A stretch of DNA of 64,000 nucleotides from positions 1 to 64,000 of the forward strand of contig CAJUKG010000011.1 in NCBI GenBank assembly GCA_910586925.1, read 5' to 3'. Shown piece by piece: positions 8,692 through 17,230 of the stretch. How positions within the stretch are numbered: position 1 is the stretch's first letter; every line of letters begins with the position of its first letter. The notes under the pieces were generated by a model. It was given only the letters and a program-made list of their open reading frames with translations, was not told the DNA's origin and did not search any database. The translations under genes were made by a program, and so were the position numbers. This stretch comes from an uncultured Christensenellaceae bacterium (GTDB taxonomy: Bacteria; Bacillota; Clostridia; Christensenellales; Pumilibacteraceae).

Positions 8692-11487
8692 TTACTTTAG
8701 TTTGATAGAACTTAAAATCTTCGTCAAAATGGTTACGACGAAATAACTCGCAAGCGACACCGAAATTACGAAACACGTTTGCTCGAAGTCGATCTTTACA
8801 AGCCCTATCGTCGGCACTACGAAGAACACCGCCGCCGTCAGTGCGAGTACGCCGAGCATGAGCACGACGCGGAACGCATTGAACGGTTCGCACTGCTTGA
8901 ACAGCACCATCATGCCGACGCACGTAATAGTCAGAACCATCATGCTCGTAAGCTCGGGCGGGTACGCCGTCGCGACTGGCGCGGAAGCGATGGGCATGAA
9001 CACATTATACAGGTACATAGACATTACGCCGAGCACGAGCGCGATCCCCCCCGGCACTGCGCGCGCTATGACGTTGGACAGGAACTTGCCGCGTATGATA
9101 TTCTTATTGCCTTGCAATGCGAGGAAGAACGACGGCACGCCTATGACGCACACTTCGAGCGACAGCAGGTTGTTTGTGGCGAGCGGGTACGGCGACTGCA
9201 ACGCGAGGAAGATTATCGACAGCACGATGGACATAAACGTCTTCATGAGGAACATCGCGCTCGACGCCTGTATATTATTGACCACTCGCCTGCCTTCCAT
9301 AACAACGTCGGGCATGGAAGTGAAATCGTTATTCAAAAGCACCAAGTGACTGACGTTGCGCGCCGCTTCCGCGCCCGACGCCATGGCGACCGAGCAGTCG
9401 GACTCGCGCATTGCGAGTATGTCGTTTACGCCGTCGCCCGTCATTGCGACGGTGTGACTTTTCGCCTTGATCGAGCGAACGAGAAGTCGCTTCTGTTCGG
9501 GCGTCACCCTGCCGAATACCGTATACTTGTTCGCCGCTTCTATTACGTCCTGATCGGAAAAGCCCTCGAGCGATACGTACAGTTCGGCGTTCTCGACGCC
9601 AACGCGCCGCGCGACCTCGGACACGGTGATCGGGTTGTCGCCCGAAATGACCTTGACCGTAACGTTGTTTTCCTTGAACCACTTGATCGTTTCTATGGCG
9701 TCTTCGCGGATATGGTCTTCTATGACGATAAGACAAACGGGGCGTCTTACTGCGGGCAGTTTCTCGCCCACTATTTCCGCGGGCGAGTGCGCGAGCACCA
9801 TTACGCGGAAGCCGTTCGCCGCATTCTCGTTGATCAGCTTCTCTATGCGCACGCCCATATCTTTAAGCACGAACTCGGGCGCGCCGAGCATGAACGTGCC
9901 CTCGCCGTCGAAACTCGCCGCCGACAGTTTGCGTTGCGACGAGAACGGCAGTACCGCCGTCGGATTGAGAGCTTTGCTGTACCCGAACTTATTCGCGAGC
10001 GCGAGCGCGGTTTGATTATTGTCGCCCGTCGCGGTAAGCATAGACCCTATAATATCGGACAGCGAATAATCGCTCTCGAACCCTTTAATGGGAATGACGT
10101 TGTTCACTTCCATCGACCCGTCGGTGATAGTCCCCGTTTTGTCGAGGCACAGCACGTCCACGCGCGCGAGCATTTCTATACAGTACAGGTCTTGCACGAG
10201 CGTCTGTTTTTTCGCGAGCCGAAGCACCGACGCCGCGAGCGCGAGCGACGTGAGCAGAAACATGCCCGACGGGATCATGCCTATCACCGACCCCGCCGCC
10301 GAAGTTACTATCTTGTTCCAATCGGCATACGTGGCGGTCGCGCCGCTCGGCACGATATTGCGGTAGTTGGTCCACACCATGAGCGCGCCGATGGCGATGA
10401 TGAACGGCGACAGCACTTTGATTATGAGCGTGATCGAATTCATCAGTTCGCTTTTCGGTTTTTTGTATTTCTTCGCGTGCGAAGTGAGCGTTTCCACATA
10501 ATTCGCGGTACCCACTTTTTCGACGCGCGCGACGACGGATCCGCTGCTTATGAACGAGCCGCTGTACAGCGTATCGCCGGGGCGTTTTTTTACAGGCTCG
10601 CTCTCGCCCGTCAGCATCGACTCGTTGACCTCGCACTCGCCGCGCACTACGACGGAATCGGTGCAGATCTGCTTGCCGAGTTCGAAACAAATTATATCGT
10701 CGAGCACCACGTCGCAAGTGGGAATGACCTTGCGTTCGCCGTCGCGTATGACGACGGCACTCGGCGCAGACACGAGCGACAGCTTGTCTATCTTCATTTT
10801 GGAACGTATCTCTTGGAATATCCCGATAACCACGTTCGCGAGAATGATTATTATGAAAAACAACTGCGTAAGCCCCGCCCCGACTATTATTAGCGCGGCG
10901 GCGACGATGAACGTCAAAATATTGAAGAACGTGAAAATATTGGAAATGAAAATGGACAGGTAGCTCTTACCCGTGCGCTTCTTTACGAAATTATCGTAAC
11001 CTTTTTCCACCCGCTCCGCGACGACTTCGGAAGAAAGTCCCATGTCGGGATTTGGTTCGTACCGCTCGGCGAGCGTTATATCGACCGTCTTATGCTTGCG
11101 CTTGACGGACTTTTTGCGCCGTGCGAGTTCCGCTTCGTGGCTCAACATCGCGCTGTCTATCGTCATGGATTTGTGATAATATCCCGCGATGGGTTCTTCG
11201 GTCACGTCGTCGTCGAAAACCGAGCTGTCGATCACCGCGCTCACCGAATCGGCGACGGGAGTATCTATCTCGCCGTTTTTGGTGATTATGCGCGAAGCGG
11301 ACTTCCGCGGCTTTTTGGTAGCCGCCGTTTCCGACATGGGCACGGTATTCGGCTCGACCGATTCGGGAATGGTCATGACGAGTTCTTTATCGTCCGCCGT
11401 TTTTTCCGCCGTCGGTTTACGCGTGCGCGTTTGCGTTTTTATTGACGCCGTAGACGTCGTTTTCTTGTTCTTTTCCTGCATACTCAT
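8692..11487 (-). CDS. Cation-transporting P-type ATPase (CtpE-like)
   Basis: This is an E1-E2 ATPase of up to 931 residues that moves a cation using a phospho-Asp intermediate. Visible motifs are the actuator MLTGESEPVKK, the phosphorylation site DKTGTITDG, and the hinge MTGDGVNDILAMRESDCSVAM, with hydrophobic segments arranged as in a ten-helix pump. No heavy-metal CXXC domain is present. The overall pattern resembles actinobacterial and clostridial CtpE-type Ca2+ uptake pumps, but the ion is not proven. Unusually, about 115 N-terminal residues are charged, Thr/Lys-rich and probably disordered. The -10 box of its promoter lies 2 nt before the first ATG and 8 nt before the second (11481), so translation may begin at 11481 on a leaderless message. 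Confidence 0.9.
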   Translation of the reverse strand: MSMQEKNKKTTSTASIKTQTRTRKPTAEKTADDKELVMTIPESVEPNTVPMSETAATKKPRKSASRIITKNGEIDTPVADSVSAVIDSSVFDDDVTEEPIAGYYHKSMTIDSAMLSHEAELARRKKSVKRKHKTVDITLAERYEPNPDMGLSSEVVAERVEKGYDNFVKKRTGKSYLSIFISNIFTFFNILTFIVAAALIIVGAGLTQLFFIIIILANVVIGIFQEIRSKMKIDKLSLVSAPSAVVIRDGERKVIPTCDVVLDDIICFELGKQICTDSVVVRGECEVNESMLTGESEPVKKRPGDTLYSGSFISSGSVVARVEKVGTANYVETLTSHAKKYKKPKSELMNSITLIIKVLSPFIIAIGALMVWTNYRNIVPSGATATYADWNKIVTSAAGSVIGMIPSGMFLLTSLALAASVLRLAKKQTLVQDLYCIEMLARVDVLCLDKTGTITDGSMEVNNVIPIKGFESDYSLSDIIGSMLTATGDNNQTALALANKFGYSKALNPTAVLPFSSQRKLSAASFDGEGTFMLGAPEFVLKDMGVRIEKLINENAANGFRVMVLAHSPAEIVGEKLPAVRRPVCLIVIEDHIREDAIETIKWFKENNVTVKVISGDNPITVSEVARRVGVENAELYVSLEGFSDQDVIEAANKYTVFGRVTPEQKRLLVRSIKAKSHTVAMTGDGVNDILAMRESDCSVAMASGAEAARNVSHLVLLNNDFTSMPDVVMEGRRVVNNIQASSAMFLMKTFMSIVLSIIFLALQSPYPLATNNLLSLEVCVIGVPSFFLALQGNKNIIRGKFLSNVIARAVPGGIALVLGVMSMYLYNVFMPIASAPVATAYPPELTSMMVLTITCVGMMVLFKQCEPFNAFRVVLMLGVLALTAAVFFVVPTIGLVKIDFEQTCFVISVSLASYFVVTILTKILSSIKLK

Positions 11488-11489
11488 AC

Positions 11490-11518
11490 ATTATATACCA
11501 TACCGAAATATTTGTCAA
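11490..11518 (-). promoter_or_regulatory. Promoter abutting the P-type ATPase start
   Basis: Minus-strand TTGACA (11513-11518) and TATAAT (11490-11495) are a perfect consensus pair with a 17-nt spacer. The expected start of transcription (about 11482-11484) falls between the two possible ATG codons, leaving no room for a Shine-Dalgarno sequence. Confidence 0.85.
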
Positions 11519-11551
11519 TAGGCTATGTACGTTTTTATGCGAACAACATCG

Positions 11552-12316
11552 CTAATACGCGAAACGTTTGACTGCGAGCTTCAATAGTGCTTTCGTTACG
11601 ATCTCTGCGATCACGGACACGACGACCGCGGCTATCACGTACGCTATCAGCATCGCCGATTCGAGATACAGCTGCGACAGTTTCATCAACATTCCCAAAC
11701 TTCCCGCCGTTTGCGCGAGTATCTCCGCGCCGATGACCGTCTTGATATTGTACGACAGCGCGGAAGAAAGAATATCGGGCGATGCGGGCGCAAGGCACGG
11801 AAGCCACAGTATTTTCATCGTTTGAAATTTGTTCGCGCCGAACAGCACCGTCACTTCCTCGAGTTCTTTGGGAAGCACCGCGAGTTTCGCCCGCGCCGCC
11901 GAATATATCATCGGCATGATAACGAGCACCGACAGCACGATAGGCGTGCCGTAAGCTCCCACCGCGAGTATGAGTATGAGCGTCACCGCGACTGCCGGCA
12001 ATGACCGCAACGCCGAGATTATCGGTTCGACTATGCGCCGCACCGCGGTGTACGCAGTACACAAAAACAACAGCAAAAAAGCGAGCGCGACGGCGATCGC
12101 ATAGCTTATCGCACAACGCGCGAGAGTGCCGCCAAGCCCCGACCAAAACAGTTTGCTTCCGAGCACGTCGCCGAGCGTCGCCGCCGTCGCGCCTATGCTC
12201 GGCAATACGAACTCCGAGCCGATCGCGGCGGCGGCTATCGCCCATACGGCTAACACGACGCCTATCACGGCGACGGCGTATACGATATTGAAAATAAGTT
12301 TTTTCGATATTTTCAT
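11552..12316 (-). CDS. ABC transporter permease, SsuC/TauC/ThiX type
   Basis: This inner-membrane permease has about six transmembrane segments and belongs to the BPD_transp_1 family. Residues after the second helix include the ATPase-contact region SAARAKLAVLPKELEEVTVLFGANKFQTMKILWL (given here only as a landmark near the middle of the protein: PKELEEV then GANKFQT). It pairs with the NMT1/SsuA-like binding protein just upstream. I choose the ATG at 12316 (MKISKKLIF...), because the longer frame to 12373 needs a TTG with no ribosome binding site. No ABC ATPase is encoded next to it, so the pair must borrow one. Confidence 0.85.
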   Translation of the reverse strand: MKISKKLIFNIVYAVAVIGVVLAVWAIAAAAIGSEFVLPSIGATAATLGDVLGSKLFWSGLGGTLARCAISYAIAVALAFLLLFLCTAYTAVRRIVEPIISALRSLPAVAVTLILILAVGAYGTPIVLSVLVIMPMIYSAARAKLAVLPKELEEVTVLFGANKFQTMKILWLPCLAPASPDILSSALSYNIKTVIGAEILAQTAGSLGMLMKLSQLYLESAMLIAYVIAAVVVSVIAEIVTKALLKLAVKRFAY

Positions 12317-12376
12317 TATTATACGAACAGCCTCTCGACTTGACGTCGCACGAAGCGGCACGGCTTTACTCAATCG

Positions 12377-13393
12377 CTATGCTTTGTAGTAGAAATTCTC
12401 GTCGGGGACTTTTTTAAGCACCGTAGTGCCGAGCCCCGTTTTCAGTTCGGTGAGTTTTTGGAAATATCCGTCGCACACCGATTTCATTTCGAGCGCGGCG
12501 ACAGTTTTGATATTGCAGTTTTTGACAACGTTCGCGTTTAGGATCTTGAGCGAAGTGGTTGCGCCGCTTTCCATATGCGACGAGATCGCGGCGAGTGCTT
12601 TGTCGGGATTTTGCTCCGCCCAACCGTCAACCGCGGCGAGGTCTTTTATGAACTTATCGACGTACGCTTTATTCTCGCGCACGAATTTACCCTGCCCGAC
12701 AAGACAGGCTTGAGGATACCCGCCGCCGAACTGCGCGCGCCAAAGCTCCTGCACGTCGGCGACGATTTTTTTGGAAAAATTGCCGACAGCCGTCGTCGCC
12801 GCAGGCTCGGCGAGAAATGCGTAATCCACTTTGCCCTGTTTGAGCAATGGAAGCAACACGCCGCCGTCGTCGGCGTAAGTGAGTGCCACCTTGCCCGTGA
12901 CCGCTTCTTCCGATTTCTCGTAGCCGATGCCTTTTGCGTCGAGCAACATGCGCAATACTTGATCGGGCACGTTGCCCTCGCCGATAACGCCGAGCCGCTT
13001 CCCGACGAGATCGTCGAGAGTTATGCCGTCGCCGTCGCCGACGATAAAAAGATTGCCGTGCGTATTGACGGTGAGCATCACTATGTCTTTGCCGCCGTTG
13101 TACAGCGTTGCCGCCGCGTTTATCGGCATGACGGCAAGATCGGCGTCGCCCGAACTTACGCGTTGGGCTATGACCGCCGCAGGCGTCACGACGGTAAACT
13201 TCGCGCGGTCGTAACCGCCGTCCATGAACGCCGCGAGCGCGACTGCGGGCGCACCGTCGGGCATATACACGTTGACGGTAGAAGGCGTTTCGGTCTTGCC
13301 CTCGTCGTTCATACCGTCGCCGCACGCCGCGAACGAAAAGACGAGCGCGGCGCAAAGCATTGCCGCAAAGATTTTCGATATAAGTTTTTTCAT
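12377..13393 (-). CDS. ABC transporter substrate-binding lipoprotein, NMT1/SsuA-like
   Basis: This is an extracytoplasmic solute receptor with signal peptide and lipobox FSFAACGDG; the Cys would be lipid-anchored. The mature part has the two-lobed periplasmic-binding-protein pattern typical of NMT1/THI5-like receptors (MPDGAPAVALAAF, VGKRLGVIGEG, LLKQGKVDYAFLAEPAA). Family ligands include taurine, alkanesulfonates and thiamine precursors; the ligand here is unknown. The start at 13393 is favoured by GAGGTGG 7 nt upstream; an ATG two codons earlier is too close. It follows the ACT-domain gene and precedes the permease, suggesting one operon from the promoter at 13898-13926. Confidence 0.88.
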   Translation of the reverse strand: MKKLISKIFAAMLCAALVFSFAACGDGMNDEGKTETPSTVNVYMPDGAPAVALAAFMDGGYDRAKFTVVTPAAVIAQRVSSGDADLAVMPINAAATLYNGGKDIVMLTVNTHGNLFIVGDGDGITLDDLVGKRLGVIGEGNVPDQVLRMLLDAKGIGYEKSEEAVTGKVALTYADDGGVLLPLLKQGKVDYAFLAEPAATTAVGNFSKKIVADVQELWRAQFGGGYPQACLVGQGKFVRENKAYVDKFIKDLAAVDGWAEQNPDKALAAISSHMESGATTSLKILNANVVKNCNIKTVAALEMKSVCDGYFQKLTELKTGLGTTVLKKVPDENFYYKA

Positions 13394-13436
13394 GATCATT
13401 CCACCTCTGTTTCTGACTTCGGATTTATTTATCCGT

Positions 13437-13467
13437 AATTATTAATTTTTAATTTTTAATTGTTAAT
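13437..13467. repeat. AT-rich intergenic repeat unit
   Basis: A short run of TTAATTTTTAATTGTTAATT-like units lies between the ACT-domain gene and the binding-protein gene. It matches the blocks at 7804-7836 and 21930-21970. Confidence 0.55.
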
Positions 13468-13471
13468 TGTT

Positions 13472-13717
13472 TCACCTGTACATTACTTTCGCCGACACGC
13501 CGTCTATTTTGCCGAGCCTGCCCGCGAGCCTGTTTATGGCGTCGGCGGGCGCGTCGAGCACGAGCGTTATGGCGTTCAGATTACGGTCGCGGAGCGGCAA
13601 CCCCATGCGTCCGCGCACGAACTCGCTCATGTCGTGCAGTGCGGCATTGACGCTCTCTACGCTCTCGCCGTCCGATATTAGTATGCCTACAACAGCAATG
13701 CGATTTTCGGATTCCAT
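13472..13717 (-). CDS. TM1266-family ACT-domain protein (iron-only hydrogenase system regulator family)
   Basis: This 81-residue protein is a single ACT-like domain: RIAVVGILISDGESVESVN, a central RGRMGLPLRDRNLNAITLVLDAP, and a C-terminal GRLGKIDGVSAKVMY. This matches the TM1266 family, usually encoded with [FeFe]-hydrogenase maturation genes and annotated as a putative regulator. No hydrogenase or HydEFG gene is in the window. Instead the gene heads an operon with an ABC binding protein and permease, downstream of a long leader. The family name is reliable; the regulatory function is only a family-level suggestion. Confidence 0.85.
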   Translation of the reverse strand: MESENRIAVVGILISDGESVESVNAALHDMSEFVRGRMGLPLRDRNLNAITLVLDAPADAINRLAGRLGKIDGVSAKVMYR

Positions 13718-13734
13718 GATTTTTTCGCCGTCCT

Positions 13735-13893
13735 TTATTTTTTCGGTGCGCCGTTTATAAAAACAAAACGCGCCTTTCGGATCGTCCTATCCGAAAAACG
13801 CGCATACAAAACGACAAAGCCGCGACCGAAACCGTCGCGATAAAAACATTTTTTGCCGTCTTTGCCGTCAGAAAAATCTTTCGGATCAGACAT
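13735..13893 (-). promoter_or_regulatory. Structured leader of the ACT/ABC operon, possible attenuator or small ORF
   Basis: The transcript predicted from the promoter at 13898-13926 has about 175 nt before the ACT gene. It can form a hairpin CGCGAC/GTCGCG (13821-13826 with 13834-13839), then a longer one in which TTTCGGAT pairs with ATCCGAAA (13775-13782 with 13789-13796), extended by CGCG/CGCG. On the minus strand this is followed by TTTTGTTTTTAT, like an intrinsic terminator placed before the genes. The same stretch is also an open frame of 52 codons, starting with ATG at 13893 four nt after the -10 box. I match no known riboswitch class. Confidence 0.4.
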
Positions 13894-13897
13894 TTAC

Positions 13898-13926
13898 ATT
13901 ATATTCGATTACAAGCCTTTTGTCAA
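13898..13926 (-). promoter_or_regulatory. Promoter of the ACT/ABC operon
   Basis: Minus-strand TTGACA (13921-13926) and TATAAT (13898-13903) are a perfect consensus with a 17-nt spacer. The -35 box overlaps the stop codon of the upstream MBL-fold gene. Confidence 0.85.
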
Positions 13927-14762
13927 GCGTTTACTGTAACTTCGCAACCGTCGTACGACACGTTTATGCCGTATTCCGCCGCGACCGCTTTCATGCCCTC
14001 GTAATCGAGATCGGAGTTGTGCGAGAAATGCGTCGCGTACAGCACCGCGTTCGGCGCGAGCAGTTTCGCCGCACGCATTTTATTCACTTGGTCCACTACG
14101 TCGAAAATGCCCATGTGCCTGCCCGAAGTGCCCGAGCCTTTGCCGTACGTGCAATCGAACGACGCGAACGCCACCCGTCCGCCCATTGCCGCGAGCTTTT
14201 CGTACACCGTCGAATCGAGCGCGCCCGTATCGTTGACGAACATCGCGCCCGCGCCGCCGCGTTCCACGTAATACACAAGACATTCCTCGCCCTTCGTGTG
14301 GCGTGCGGGAAGCGCGATTATCCGCGTATCGCCTTTCACCTCGTCGTACGGGTGCAACGTCACCACGTCTATTCCCGCCGCGACTTCGGGACGGATCTCG
14401 CGCGCGGTATCCGACAAGAACATTTCGCGCACCGTCGCGTCGCAATACACGGTCACTTTATCCGCCGCGAGGTTTTTCGCGAACGGTCCGCCGCGCATAC
14501 AGAATTCCTGCGGGTAGCAATGATCCATGTGCGCGTGAGAGATGAGCACGCGGGTTATCTTCGACAGGTCTATGCCGAACCGCAAAGCGTGCATATACGT
14601 ATCCATCGGAAAGTCGAAAAGCATGTCGTCGTCGATAAGAATTTGACTGCGCGTGCGTATATTCTTCCCGCCCGTTTCGCGGGCATGCTTGCAGTTGTCG
14701 CAGTTGCAAAACACCGCGGGCACACCTTCCGCGGCGGCAGTGCCGAGAAATTTTATTTTCAT
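13923..14762 (-). CDS. MBL-fold metallo-hydrolase, PhnP-like
   Basis: This is a 279-residue metallo-beta-lactamase-fold enzyme. It begins MKIKFLGTAAAEGVPAVFC with a CNCDNC cysteine cluster near residue 20, as in PhnP-type phosphodiesterases. It carries the metal-binding motif SHAHMDHC and later His/Asp ligands. Such enzymes hydrolyse cyclic phosphodiesters or related substrates; the substrate here is unknown. The start has GGAGG 4 nt upstream, and its ATG overlaps the stop codon of the acyl-CoA ligase gene (ATGA), so the two are translationally coupled. Together with the membrane acyltransferase upstream, it forms a three-gene operon. Confidence 0.88.
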   Translation of the reverse strand: MKIKFLGTAAAEGVPAVFCNCDNCKHARETGGKNIRTRSQILIDDDMLFDFPMDTYMHALRFGIDLSKITRVLISHAHMDHCYPQEFCMRGGPFAKNLAADKVTVYCDATVREMFLSDTAREIRPEVAAGIDVVTLHPYDEVKGDTRIIALPARHTKGEECLVYYVERGGAGAMFVNDTGALDSTVYEKLAAMGGRVAFASFDCTYGKGSGTSGRHMGIFDVVDQVNKMRAAKLLAPNAVLYATHFSHNSDLDYEGMKAVAAEYGINVSYDGCEVTVNA

Positions 14763-16351
14763 TTCGCCTCCGTCAGTTCGCGCTCGGTCATCGCCGCGAG
14801 CGCGAGAGTGTCCACTTTCATGACCGCCGTCACAGGCAGTGCGTCGATCGTTTTTACGATCGTCGGCACGGCGTAACGCGACAGGTCGCTTTCTATTTTT
14901 TTCCGTACCGCGTCCGCGTCCTGTTTTTCGCCTGTGAGATACAGCGCGATACGCGTCTTGCCGCCGTCCTTATACTCCACGGCGCACGCACCCGTCACGC
15001 CCGCAAGCTCGAGCGCGGACGCTTCTATTTCTTTGGGATAAACGCTTATCCCCGAAATTTTTATTATGCGTTTCAAACGCTGTATAAAGTACAGAAATCC
15101 GTCACCGTCTTTATATCCGAAATCCCCCGTGCGAACGTAACGCCTGCCGCCGCGCTCGAAAAACACTTCGGCGTTCGCTTGCGGGTTGTCGAGATAACCG
15201 TTCATAACGGTGTCGCCGCAAATCGCTATCTCGCCCTTTTCTCCGTCCGCAAGCGGCTCCGTTCCGTCGGGCGGCACTATTATCGCGTCGAGATCGGACA
15301 GCATGTATCCCATAGATCCGCGCCTGTTATGCGCGTAATTGTTGACGGCGCACACAGTGACCGTTTCGGTCAGTCCGTACCCCTCGAACAGCCTGCCCTT
15401 CGCGCCCGCCGCTTCCATTCTGCCGTTGAACTCGTCGAGAAGATCTTGCGGCGCGCAATCTCCGCCCACAAACCCGACGTACATATTTTTGAGCGCGTCG
15501 CCGCGAAATCCTTTCTGCTTAAGCAGGGCGCGGAACAGATTGGGCACGCCTATCATGAAATGCATTTTGTTTTTCTTCAGCAGCTTCACGGTGAGCTTGG
15601 GATCGAACTTCGGCATGAGCACGCTCACCCCGCCGAAAGTGAGTATGGCGTGTATGCACATTGTCAGTCCGAAACCGTGAAACATCGGCAATGCGCCGAG
15701 CATATACATTCCCCGCACTTCCGAAGTGCCGAGAGCCTCGGGACCGCGAAAAGCGAGCGCGTTTATTTCGCCGTCCGAAAGTTCGATTATCTTCGGCTCG
15801 CCGCCCGTTCCGCCGCTGTGCAAGTACACGCCCGCAGTATCGTCGCCGCGCGTCGGCTCGGGCGGAAGCGGATTTGCTTTCAGCGCGTCGTAATCGAGCA
15901 TGCCCGTTTTATCGCCGCGGTACGGTTTGACCTTGACGTCGAACGCGAAACGCAGCAAGCCGTTCAGCGACCGCGCGGGGTGCACGTACACGATTTTATA
16001 TTCTTTCGCAAGCTCGGCGTACTTTTCGAGATTGATAGAGAGCGTTATGAGAATTTTCGATTTTGCCGCCGCCATGAACTTTTTGACCATATTGAGCGGC
16101 GCGAGCGGGTGCACCATATGCGCGACGACGCCCAACCGATTGAGCGCGTAAAATATATATACGCACTCGGGAGTGTTGGGCATGCAGACCGTCGCGACGT
16201 CGCCCGCACCTACAAGCCCCGCGAGTTTCCCCGCCGCTTCGTCTATTCCGTCGAACAGCTTGCCGTAATCGAACGACTTGCCCATATACAGCAATGCTTC
16301 CGTTCGCCTGTCTTTTTTTACATGATCTTTCAATGCTTGATACAACAGCAT
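14759..16351 (-). CDS. AMP-dependent acyl-CoA synthetase/ligase
   Basis: This is a 530-residue ANL-superfamily adenylating enzyme that activates a carboxylic acid as acyl-AMP and usually transfers it to CoA. The P-loop is HSGGTGGEPKII (the usual form is SGTTGxPK). The A5 motif FEGYGLTETV, A7 RTGDFGY and hinge QRLKRIIKISG are present. The usual A10 lysine region reads PVTAVMKVDTLAL, with the Lys retained. It follows a membrane acyltransferase of the DUF1624/HGSNAT type by 12 nt and overlaps the MBL gene by 4 nt. The start has AGGAG 6 nt upstream. The acid substrate cannot be read from sequence. Confidence 0.92.
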   Translation of the reverse strand: MLLYQALKDHVKKDRRTEALLYMGKSFDYGKLFDGIDEAAGKLAGLVGAGDVATVCMPNTPECVYIFYALNRLGVVAHMVHPLAPLNMVKKFMAAAKSKILITLSINLEKYAELAKEYKIVYVHPARSLNGLLRFAFDVKVKPYRGDKTGMLDYDALKANPLPPEPTRGDDTAGVYLHSGGTGGEPKIIELSDGEINALAFRGPEALGTSEVRGMYMLGALPMFHGFGLTMCIHAILTFGGVSVLMPKFDPKLTVKLLKKNKMHFMIGVPNLFRALLKQKGFRGDALKNMYVGFVGGDCAPQDLLDEFNGRMEAAGAKGRLFEGYGLTETVTVCAVNNYAHNRRGSMGYMLSDLDAIIVPPDGTEPLADGEKGEIAICGDTVMNGYLDNPQANAEVFFERGGRRYVRTGDFGYKDGDGFLYFIQRLKRIIKISGISVYPKEIEASALELAGVTGACAVEYKDGGKTRIALYLTGEKQDADAVRKKIESDLSRYAVPTIVKTIDALPVTAVMKVDTLALAAMTERELTEAK

Positions 16352-16363
16352 GATAATCTCCTT

Positions 16364-17224
16364 CTAAAACCTGTATCCGACGCACAGACACACTATGCCC
16401 CACACCGCCGCAAGCACCACTTGATGCAGCAGGAACACGATAAGCGCGTGCCGCCCGACAAAGGTTATCGGCTTGTTCCACTTGCCGTCGAGCCGCGGCA
16501 ACAGCGAAGCGCGCATCGGGTATGCGGCTTTGCCCCAATACATACCTATCAGCACCGCGCCGATATTCGGAAAAATGCCGAACCAATCGTCGCCGTACGC
16601 ACGGCTACCGAGTATGTAATCGAGAAAATGCTCGCTCGTGAAAACTTTATCCCACGGCGTCTGCCAAAAATCGTTAAGCACCCCCGCCGCCACTATCGCG
16701 ACGCCTATCGCGAGCGGGAGATACTTATTGAGATACTTGTTCCACGACGTTATAATATCGAGCGCGGCGCATAACAGTATGCACATCGCTATGCAATGCA
16801 GTATTCCGAACACTATGCCGTACTGCATTATCCCTATCTCGCGAAGCGCGAACGTCGCGCCCGTAAACACTATCGACACGACGCCGAGCAACGCGCCGCG
16901 GCGCGTGTTGTCGTGAGAAAACGCACAGCTCGTTCCTACGAGAAACAGAAATAAAAACACGAACAGATGATGCGCCCAAAACCTGAACCCCGTATACGAC
17001 CCGAACGCCGAGTTCCAATACGCTCGCGCAAATTCCGCAATGGCGTCCATTACGGCATTGTGCACGTCGCGCGAATTGGAAAACCACGACTTGAAATACG
17101 CGAGGTCGAACATCAAATGGTCGAAGCACATTGCGATGACCGCCACGCCGCGCAGGAAATCGAGTTCCCATGCCCGCCGCTTCTTGTTTCGATATAGAGG
17201 TTTTGTTATCGCCACCGACGTCAT
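16364..17224 (-). CDS. DUF1624 / heparan-alpha-glucosaminide acetyltransferase-like membrane protein
   Basis: This 286-residue membrane protein has about seven hydrophobic segments and the DUF1624 signature RAWELDFLRGVAVIAMCFDHLMFDLAYF-like start (landmarks ELDFLRG and CFDHLMFD). It ends with GRHALIVFLLHQ, typical of membrane acyltransferases related to HGSNAT and YeiB. These move acyl groups across or at the membrane. It leads the operon with an acyl-CoA ligase and a hydrolase, so a shared acyl-transfer pathway is plausible but unproven. Its promoter -10 box ends only 6 nt before the ATG at 17224, so the message is probably leaderless. Confidence 0.85.
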   Translation of the reverse strand: MTSVAITKPLYRNKKRRAWELDFLRGVAVIAMCFDHLMFDLAYFKSWFSNSRDVHNAVMDAIAEFARAYWNSAFGSYTGFRFWAHHLFVFLFLFLVGTSCAFSHDNTRRGALLGVVSIVFTGATFALREIGIMQYGIVFGILHCIAMCILLCAALDIITSWNKYLNKYLPLAIGVAIVAAGVLNDFWQTPWDKVFTSEHFLDYILGSRAYGDDWFGIFPNIGAVLIGMYWGKAAYPMRASLLPRLDGKWNKPITFVGRHALIVFLLHQVVLAAVWGIVCLCVGYRF

Positions 17225-17230
17225 ACCGAT

